Source: an uncultured Alistipes sp. (lineage in GTDB: Bacteria; Bacteroidota; Bacteroidia; Bacteroidales; Rikenellaceae). Taken from it: 10,970 nt of DNA. Location: positions 1-10,970 of the forward strand of contig CAAGHX010000043.1 of assembly GCA_900769745.1 (NCBI GenBank). The letters run 5' to 3'. Shown one piece after another: positions 5,657-10,970 of the stretch (position 1 is the stretch's first letter; every line of letters starts with the position of its first letter). Made by a program: the position numbers and the translations under genes. The notes under the pieces were generated by a model. The model worked only from the letters and a program-made list of their open reading frames with translations. It was not told the DNA's origin and did no database searches.

Positions 5657-5686
5657 TTGGGATTTGCCTATTTTTCTGTAAATTTG
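5657..5686 (+). promoter_or_regulatory. Likely dnaB-comM promoter
   Basis: TTG (5657-5659), 19 bases, then TAAATTTG (5679-5686): this fits the Bacteroidota arrangement of a -33 TTG/TTTG and a -7 TAnnTTTG and is the best-spaced promoter in the window. The start site would be near 5693, about 110 bases before the dnaB ATG. Confidence 0.6.
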
Positions 5687-5801
5687 AAATTCGAAATGCC
5701 CCATATTCGCGTTTTTTGTGGTGAAATCGACCCAAATCGAGTCATAAGTGGCTAATAAATAGTGTTTTGCATTTACCTTACGGATAATAATTATAAACAA
5801 T

Positions 5802-7427
5802 ATGGCAAAGGATTATACTCCATCGGCAGCCAATCGTGCTGCATACGAAAAAATGAGCGATGCCCAAGTCGTGGGTACCGTTCCACCTCAGGCTGTCGAG
5901 CTCGAGGAGGCGGTGCTGGGTGCATTGATGCTTGAGCGAGATAGTATCATCTCGGTTCAGGAGTATGTCCGCCCCGAAACATTCTACACCGAGGAGCACC
6001 AGCTCATCTACAAGGCCATCGAGTCGTTGTCGGCCGAGCTGAAGCCTATCGACCTCTACACCGTCACCGAGCGTCTGCGTTCGCGCAAGGAGCTCAAGCG
6101 TGTGGGTGGTGCTTCGTATCTTGCAACCCTCACCCAGAAGGTGGGTTCGGCAGCCAACGTCGAGTTCCACACCAAGATTATTGCGCAGAAGTATGTGCAG
6201 CGAGAGCTTATCCGTTCGGCAACCGAGATTCAGCGCCGCTCCTACGACGAGGAGCAGGACGTGACCGACCTTATCGGCTATGCCGAGAGTGAGATCTTCA
6301 AGGTGGCCGAGGGTCACGTGAAGCGTTCGGTGCAGAACTCAAAGGATATCCTCGCGCGTGCCCTCAAGCAGATTGAGGAGGCGAGCAAGAATACCAGCGC
6401 CTTTGTGGGTGTGCCTTCTGGATTTATGGCTATCGACCGAGTAACGCTCGGCTGGCAGCCCAGCGACCTTGTGATCATCGCAGCACGTCCATCAATGGGT
6501 AAGACCGCCTTTGTGCTCTCGATGGCACGAAATATGGCTATCGACCACGAGTCGCCCGTTGCCTTCTTCTCGCTCGAGATGTCAGACGTGCAGCTTATGA
6601 TGCGACTCATCGTGGCCGAGACAGGCCTTAGCGGTAGCGACATCAAGTCGGGCCGACTCACCCCCGAGCAGTGGCGTCACCTGGAGAGTGCCACCAAGCC
6701 TTTGGGCACCGCTCCGCTCTATGTTGACGACACGCCAGCCTTGTCGGTCTTTGAGTTCCGTTCTAAGGCTCGCCGACTGAAGATTCACAACGACATCAAG
6801 ATTATCATCATCGACTACCTGCAGCTTATGACCGGTAGCACCGACTCGAAGGGTAATCGTGAGCAGGAGGTGGCCTTCATCTCGCGTACGCTGAAGGCTA
6901 TCGCCAAGGAGCTCAATGTGCCTATCCTCGCACTGTCGCAGCTCAGCCGTGCCACCGAGACCCGTGGCGGCTCGCACCGTCCGCAGCTTTCTGACCTCCG
7001 TGAGTCGGGAGCCATCGAGCAGGATGCCGATATCGTGGCATTTATCCACCGTCCAGAGTACTATGGCATCAACCTCGACGAGAACGGTATGCCAACAGCT
7101 GGTCTGGCCGAGATTATCCTTGCTAAGCACCGTAATGGTGCGGTGTGCGATGTGAAGCTCCGTTTCCTCAAGGACCAGGCTCGCTTTGCCGATATGGATG
7201 CCGACGAGAACTCTACTGCTGCCGACCCTATGGGCGGCCAGCGCAAATATAACTACGTGCAGAGTAATATGCCTGCCCCCGATGAGGGTGATGCCGCTAT
7301 GGGCGGAGGCTTTGGTGGCTTAGGCGGTGGCCTCGGTGCGGCTATGGGAGGCGGCGAGTTCGACCTCAATCAGGGCCCAACCAACCTCGACCGTCCGGCA
7401 CCACTCACTGACGAGGTACCATTCTAA
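5802..7427 (+). CDS. dnaB: Replicative DNA helicase DnaB
   Basis: Hexameric 5'-to-3' helicase that unwinds DNA ahead of the replisome and contacts primase. At 541 residues it is longer than E. coli DnaB (471). The N-terminal domain (about 25-170) opens with PPQAVELEEAVLGALML (28-44). The RecA-like motor (about 200-465) shows Walker A ARPSMGKT (228-235), FFSLEMS (255-261), Walker B IIIIDYLQLM (334-343) with Asp338, LSQLSR (378-383) and RESGAIEQDADI (400-411). A disordered tail follows: a Gly-rich stretch (about 499-518) and the terminal sequence LTDEVPF. This tip resembles the acidic Pro-Phe end of single-stranded-DNA-binding protein. No intein interrupts the gene. The start gives a short, DnaB-like lead before the N-domain. 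comM follows after 12 bases. Confidence 0.96.
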   Translation: MAKDYTPSAANRAAYEKMSDAQVVGTVPPQAVELEEAVLGALMLERDSIISVQEYVRPETFYTEEHQLIYKAIESLSAELKPIDLYTVTERLRSRKELKRVGGASYLATLTQKVGSAANVEFHTKIIAQKYVQRELIRSATEIQRRSYDEEQDVTDLIGYAESEIFKVAEGHVKRSVQNSKDILARALKQIEEASKNTSAFVGVPSGFMAIDRVTLGWQPSDLVIIAARPSMGKTAFVLSMARNMAIDHESPVAFFSLEMSDVQLMMRLIVAETGLSGSDIKSGRLTPEQWRHLESATKPLGTAPLYVDDTPALSVFEFRSKARRLKIHNDIKIIIIDYLQLMTGSTDSKGNREQEVAFISRTLKAIAKELNVPILALSQLSRATETRGGSHRPQLSDLRESGAIEQDADIVAFIHRPEYYGINLDENGMPTAGLAEIILAKHRNGAVCDVKLRFLKDQARFADMDADENSTAADPMGGQRKYNYVQSNMPAPDEGDAAMGGGFGGLGGGLGAAMGGGEFDLNQGPTNLDRPAPLTDEVPF

Positions 7428-7439
7428 CAAGAGATAAGT

Positions 7440-8972
7440 ATGTTTGTTCGCACTTATACAGGAGCAGTCGCAGGCATCGGAGCTGTTATGGTTACCGTTG
7501 AGGTGAGCATCACAGGCGGAGGCGCTGGCCTCTTTCTTGTGGGTCTGCCCGACAATGCTGTCAAGGAGAGTGAGCAACGCATACGTTCGGCATATGAGAA
7601 TTCGGGCTTCCGTATGACCCAGCGCAAGTGCGTGGTCAATCTTGCCCCTGCCGACCTTCGCAAGGAGGGTTCGGGATTTGATTTGCCTATTGCGGTGGCC
7701 ATTCTGGCCGCTATGCAGCAGGTGGAGCCCGAAGCGTTAGACGAGGTGGCTTTCGTGGGAGAGCTCTCGCTGGATGGTTCGGTAAGAGGAGTGAAGGGAG
7801 TGCTTCCCATCACTGCCGAGGCGCGTGAGCAGGGCTTCAAGCGCATCTATGTCCCCGAGGAGAATGCAGTCGAGGCGGCTGTTGTCGAGGGTATAGAGGT
7901 GTTGCCCGTTAGCTCGCTGAAGCAGGTGGCGCTATCGCTCTGCGGTGAGGCTGTAATCGAGCCTGTTGTGGCTGAGGTGGCCGATGTGGTTGAGCAGGGC
8001 GAGTATGCCGAGGACTTTGCCGATGTGAAGGGTCAGGCACACGTCAAGCGAGCGCTGGAGATTGCCGCTGCGGGTGGCCACAACGTGATAATGATTGGTC
8101 CTCCGGGTTCGGGTAAGACTATGCTTGCGCGACGCATACCCTCAATCCTGCCTCCTATGACGCTCGATGAGGCGCTGGAGACCACCAAGATTCACTCCGT
8201 AGCAGGTAAGCTGGGCACACGACGAGGCCTTATGAGCTGTCGTCCGTTTCGTGCTCCGCACCACTTGGCTTCGCCTGTGGCGCTTATTGGTGGAGGTCAG
8301 AACCCCCAGCCAGGCGAGGTGTCGCTGGCACACAACGGAGTGTTGTTCCTCGACGAGATGCCCGAGTTTGGCCATTCGGTTTTGGAGGTGCTGCGTCAGC
8401 CGTTGGAGGATAAGCACATCAGCATCGCCCGAGCGCGCTATGCGGTGGATTATCCATCAAATTTTACCCTTGTGGCATCTATGAACCCCTGCCCCTGCGG
8501 TTACTACAACCACCCCACAAAGGAGTGTACCTGTTCGGCTGCGGCCGTACATCGATATATGGGTCGCATATCGGGCCCACTGATGGATAGAATTGATTTG
8601 CACGTCGAGGTGACGCCCGTATCGCGTGAGGAGATGTCGGTCGATACTCCTGCCGAGAGCAGTGCCGAGGTGCGTAAGCGAGTGATTGCCGCCCGCAAGA
8701 TTCAGGCCGAGCGATTCAAAGATACGCCCGTGCATACCAATACAATGATGACGTCGGCCATGCTGCGCCGATTCTGCCAGCTCTCAACCGAGGCTCGCAC
8801 GCTGCTCGATAGAGCTATGGAGCGACTGCAACTCTCAGCCCGAGCCTACGACCGCATAATCAAGGTGGCTCGCACGATTGCCGACCTGGAGGGTGCTGCC
8901 GACATTGAACCCCACCACATCTCGGAGGCCATAGGCTACCGCTCATTGGATAGAGACAGCTGGGGACGATGA
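7440..8972 (+). CDS. comM: ComM/YifB family AAA+ ATPase (Mg-chelatase-like)
   Basis: ComM is a ring-forming DNA motor; in Vibrio cholerae it drives branch migration during integration of transforming DNA, and homologues are common in bacteria not known to be competent. The 510-residue protein has normal length and order: an N-terminal Lon/S5-like domain (about 5-160, including VGLPDNAVKESEQRIRSA 34-51), then the Mg-chelatase-type AAA+ module with Walker A GPPGSGKT (220-227) and Walker B VLFLDEMPEF (301-310), and a helical C-terminal domain (about 405-510). A cysteine set, CPCG and CTC (C351, C353, C363, C365), fits the small metal-binding-like insertion usual in this family. The start 12 bases after dnaB and the lack of a promoter or terminator between them suggest co-transcription. 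Direct sequence support is for the family; the recombination role is taken from homologues. Natural competence is not shown by this gene alone. Confidence 0.94.
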   Translation: MFVRTYTGAVAGIGAVMVTVEVSITGGGAGLFLVGLPDNAVKESEQRIRSAYENSGFRMTQRKCVVNLAPADLRKEGSGFDLPIAVAILAAMQQVEPEALDEVAFVGELSLDGSVRGVKGVLPITAEAREQGFKRIYVPEENAVEAAVVEGIEVLPVSSLKQVALSLCGEAVIEPVVAEVADVVEQGEYAEDFADVKGQAHVKRALEIAAAGGHNVIMIGPPGSGKTMLARRIPSILPPMTLDEALETTKIHSVAGKLGTRRGLMSCRPFRAPHHLASPVALIGGGQNPQPGEVSLAHNGVLFLDEMPEFGHSVLEVLRQPLEDKHISIARARYAVDYPSNFTLVASMNPCPCGYYNHPTKECTCSAAAVHRYMGRISGPLMDRIDLHVEVTPVSREEMSVDTPAESSAEVRKRVIAARKIQAERFKDTPVHTNTMMTSAMLRRFCQLSTEARTLLDRAMERLQLSARAYDRIIKVARTIADLEGAADIEPHHISEAIGYRSLDRDSWGR

Positions 8973-8974
8973 TG

Positions 8975-9009
8975 AAAATTCAAAATTCAAAATTAAGAAT
9001 TCAAAATTA
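8975..9009 (+). repeat. Five 7-bp AT-rich tandem units between comM and murG
   Basis: AAAATTC, AAAATTC, AAAATTA, AGAATTC and AAAATTA follow each other without gaps, starting two bases after the comM stop. The last part overlaps the dispersed hairpin repeat. No coding role is seen; copy number may vary between strains. Confidence 0.75.
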
Positions 9010-9030
9010 GGTCTTGTGACCTTTTTATGA
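8998..9030 (-). repeat. Dispersed hairpin repeat, copy B (inverted)
   Basis: The reverse complement of this 33-base stretch matches 3151-3184 except for one loop base and one missing C. In plus-strand reading its hairpin (AGGTC 9009-9013, TTGT loop, GACCT 9018-9022) is followed by TTTTTA, so it could weakly terminate transcription coming from comM. The stem is only 5 bp, so read-through into murG is likely. Confidence 0.75.
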
Positions 9031-9062
9031 TAGGTTAAGGTTAAAGGAAAACGAAAAACATA

Positions 9063-10163
9063 ATGAAACGAGTAATTCTTTCGGGTGGCGGTACGGGAGG
9101 CCATATATATCCCGCCGTTGCCGTTGCCGAGGCGCTAAAGAGAAAGCACAAAGGAAATGTGGAGATTCTCTTTGTGGGTGCCGAGGGCAAGATGGAGATG
9201 GAGAAGATTCCCGCCCTGGGTTATGATATCGTGGGCCTGCCTGTGGCTGGTCTGCAGCGTCGTCTGGATTTGAAGAACCTGCTTGTGCCATTCAAGGTTG
9301 TGAGCAGTGCTATGCGTGCCCGCAAGGTGATACGCGACTTCTCGGCCGACATCGCCGTTGGCTTCGGAGGCTATGCCAGCGCACCAGTGCTGTGGGCAGC
9401 ACAGCGTATGGGTGTGCCAACAGTTATCCAGGAGCAGAACTCCTTTGCAGGACTTACGAACAAGATGCTCGCCCGCTCGGCTCGCCGTATCTGCGTGGCG
9501 TATGACGATATGGAGCGATTCTTCGCTGCCGACAAGATTATCAAGACGGGTAACCCTCTGCGTGGTACATTTGCCCCCACCAAGGGCAAGAGTGCCGAGG
9601 CATTGGCACACTATGGCCTGAAGGCCGATATGCCTACGCTGCTTGTTGTGGGTGGCTCGCTCGGCACACGCACGCTGAACGAGATGATGAAGCGCTGGAT
9701 TCTCTCTTTGGAGGGTCAGCCAGCACCTGTGCAGGTGATTTGGCAGACTGGTAAGTTCTACGAGGCTGAGATGCGCTCATTCTTTGAGGAGCATAAGGTG
9801 GAGAACATCTGGCTGGGAGCATTCATCGAGCGTATGGACTACGCCTACGAGGTGGCCGATGCCGTTATCTCGCGCAGTGGCGCCTGCACCGTGTCGGAGC
9901 TTTGCCTTGTTGGCAAGCCAACTATTTTCGTACCATCGCCCAACGTGGCCGAGGACCATCAGACCAAGAACGCAATGGCTCTCGTCGAGCGCGATGCGGC
10001 ACTTATGGTGTGTGATTCGGAGGCTGTAGCCAAGGGTATGGGCGTGGCTCTGGAACTTCTTGCCGACAAGGAGCGCTTGCAGCAGCTCAGCCGCAACATC
10101 TCGGCTCTGGGTATCGCCGATGCCGCCGAGCGTGTGGTGCGACAGATTGAAAAAGAGTGGTAA
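9063..10163 (+). CDS. murG: MurG, lipid II-forming GlcNAc transferase
   Basis: MurG transfers GlcNAc from UDP-GlcNAc to lipid I at the inner face of the cytoplasmic membrane, making lipid II, the last cytoplasmic step of peptidoglycan precursor synthesis. The 366-residue protein is a GT-B fold of normal length (GT28 family). The N-domain shows SGGGTGGHIYPAVAVAEAL (7-25), GFGGYASAP (100-108) and EQNSFAGLTNK (124-134). The C-domain shows GGSLGTRTLN (197-206), ISRSGACTVSEL (269-280) and PSPNVAEDHQTKNA (291-304), the UDP-GlcNAc-binding side. The ATG lies only seven codons before the first glycine loop, so an upstream start is unlikely. An AAAGGA word about 13 bases upstream might aid initiation, though Bacteroidota rarely rely on such sites. 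murC follows 50 bases on. Upstream is comM rather than the ftsW often found there. Confidence 0.96.
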   Translation: MKRVILSGGGTGGHIYPAVAVAEALKRKHKGNVEILFVGAEGKMEMEKIPALGYDIVGLPVAGLQRRLDLKNLLVPFKVVSSAMRARKVIRDFSADIAVGFGGYASAPVLWAAQRMGVPTVIQEQNSFAGLTNKMLARSARRICVAYDDMERFFAADKIIKTGNPLRGTFAPTKGKSAEALAHYGLKADMPTLLVVGGSLGTRTLNEMMKRWILSLEGQPAPVQVIWQTGKFYEAEMRSFFEEHKVENIWLGAFIERMDYAYEVADAVISRSGACTVSELCLVGKPTIFVPSPNVAEDHQTKNAMALVERDAALMVCDSEAVAKGMGVALELLADKERLQQLSRNISALGIADAAERVVRQIEKEW

Positions 10164-10173
10164 ACCCTGTTGG

Positions 10174-10194
10174 GAGATAAGAGATAAGAGATAA
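10174..10194 (+). repeat. Three perfect GAGATAA tandem units between murG and murC
   Basis: GAGATAA occurs three times in a row in the 50-base murG-murC spacer, followed by the degenerate AAGATCA. No terminator or -7 element is visible here, so murG and murC are probably co-transcribed. A single related GAGATAAG also stands just before the comM start (7430-7437). Confidence 0.75.
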
Positions 10195-10213
10195 AAGATC
10201 AGAGAGCAAAGAT

Positions 10214-10960
10214 ATGAACAACAGCTATCAGAACATATATTTCCTCGGAATTGGAGGAATCGGAATGAGTGCTTTGGCGCGATATTTTCTTCACGAGGGT
10301 CGCTGCGTGGCGGGCTATGACCGTACCCCCACACCTCTCACCCACGCTCTGGAGCAGGAGGGTGCTGCGGTGTGCTATGACGACGAGGTGGAGAATATCC
10401 CCGTGGAGTTCCGCGACCCCGCAACCACTATGGTTGTCTTCACGCCAGCCGTTCCTGTCGACCATCCGCAGATGGTGTTCTTCCGCGAGGGCGGTTTCCT
10501 GATGGAGAAGCGCTCGCAGATGCTCGGCCATCTCTCTGAGGGCAAGTATGTTATGGCTGTGGCAGGTACTCACGGCAAGACCACCACTTCGACCCTTATC
10601 GCTTGGCTCAACCACGCCTGCGATTGCGGCGGCAACGCCTTTTTGGGTGGCATTTCAAAGAACTTCAACGGCAATATGGTGCTGGGCGAGGGCAATCGCT
10701 TGGCTGTCGAAGCCGACGAGTTCGACCGTTCGTTCCTGCGCCTGAACCCCGACGTGGCAATCATCACAGCCGTTGCTGCCGACCACCTCGATATCTATGG
10801 CACTTACGAGGCCGTTGTGGAGGCGTTTGGTCAGTTTGCGGCGCTTATCAAGCAGGGTGGCCACCTTGTCCTGAAGCAGGGTGTCGAGATAGCTCTGCCT
10901 GAGCAGGGTGTGAGCGTGTGGCGATACAGCTACGACGAGCCTTGCGACTTCTATGCCCGC
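10214..10960 (+). CDS. murC: UDP-N-acetylmuramate--L-alanine ligase, N-terminal part (cut by right edge)
   Basis: MurC adds L-alanine to UDP-MurNAc with ATP, the first peptide-stem step of peptidoglycan synthesis in the cytosol. About 249 genuine codons are present out of a usual 450-490. The N-terminal Rossmann-like domain has IYFLGIGGIGMSALA (8-22), which binds UDP-MurNAc. The central domain has the Mur-ligase P-loop AGTHGKTTT (117-125), EADEFDRSFL (166-175) and AADHLDIYG (188-196), with the carboxylates and histidine that place Mg and substrate. The start leaves seven residues before the glycine loop, normal for MurC. The frame stays open beyond 10960, but the next codons (Arg-Ser-Glu) come from sequence identical to an Illumina adapter and should not be trusted. 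It lies 50 bases after murG, the common dcw-cluster order. Confidence 0.95.
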
Positions 10961-10970
10961 AGATCGGAAG
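10961..10970. other. Probable Illumina adapter remnant at contig end
   Basis: The last ten bases, AGATCGGAAG, equal the first ten bases of the common Illumina TruSeq-type adapter (AGATCGGAAGAGC). They sit exactly at the right edge and inside the murC frame. A chance match at this exact place is very unlikely, so these bases are probably not genomic. Confidence 0.8.

Larger units (their letters stand above)
5433..5801. other. Long non-coding region upstream of dnaB
   Basis: These 369 bases hold no supported gene. They contain a long inverted repeat beside a -7 element (5446-5520), a cluster of words resembling weak DnaA boxes (5595-5638) and a second -7 element with a TTG partner (5657-5686), each listed separately. 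A small hairpin, CGAA/TTCG with inner ATG/CAT, lies at 5691-5709 close to the likely start site of the second promoter. The last 90 bases show no further structure. Confidence 0.65.

Noticed and set aside
7436..8972. Magnesium chelatase subunit of chlorophyll or cobalamin synthesis
   Set aside because: The Lon/S5-like N-domain and the single-chain arrangement identify ComM/YifB; no chelatase partners (ChlD/ChlH or CobN) are nearby.
8975..9030. CRISPR array
   Set aside because: The units are 7 bp, contiguous and without spacers, and no cas gene is present.

Overview
The window reads as a housekeeping stretch of a Bacteroidota chromosome, most likely Bacteroidales; the genus cannot be settled from sequence alone. 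The evidence is: several exact matches to the Bacteroidota -7 promoter element TAnnTTTG in intergenic positions, almost no Shine-Dalgarno-like leaders, a Bacteroidota-type FabI (RINTVSQSPTPTTAG region), a PGK with the charged insertion common in that phylum, and two short lipoprotein signal peptides. No phage, integrase, transposase, CRISPR array, tRNA or rRNA is visible.

Layout. (1) 1-614, minus strand: the N-terminal part of phosphoglycerate kinase (pgk), running off the left edge. (2) 615-976: a divergent control region with -7 elements for pgk and fabI and hairpins in both leaders. (3) 977-1807, plus: enoyl-ACP reductase fabI, ending at a strong bidirectional terminator shared with the convergent gene. 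(4) 1907-2851, minus: an unrecognised lipoprotein made of two diverged copies of one domain of about 120-135 residues, with a 9-base C/G run in its probable promoter. (5) 2852-3270: a repeat-rich intergenic region. (6) 3271-5301, plus: an M13 (neprilysin/PepO) metallopeptidase lipoprotein, followed by a structured 3' region and a very clear terminator. (7) 5302-5801: a long regulatory gap before dnaB with two -7 elements, a long inverted repeat and weak DnaA-box-like words. (8) 5802-8972, plus: dnaB (replicative helicase) and comM (YifB/ComM hexameric ATPase), 12 bases apart and probably one operon. (9) 8973-9062: an AT-rich spacer holding 7-bp tandem repeats and a second, inverted copy of the repeat found at 3151-3184. 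(10) 9063-10960, plus: murG and the 5' part of murC, a piece of the division and cell-wall (dcw) cluster. (11) 10961-10970: ten bases identical to the start of the common Illumina adapter, so the right edge is probably a contig end with residual adapter.

The genes serve glycolysis (pgk), type II fatty-acid synthesis (fabI), envelope proteolysis (M13 peptidase), replication and recombination (dnaB, comM) and peptidoglycan precursor synthesis (murG, murC). They do not form one dedicated system, and I do not see a convincing new multi-gene system. The most useful points are the adapter at the edge, the SSB-like C-terminal tip on DnaB, the duplicated-domain lipoprotein with a possibly slippage-prone promoter, the dispersed hairpin repeat, and the placement of murG-murC behind dnaB-comM rather than behind murD-ftsW.
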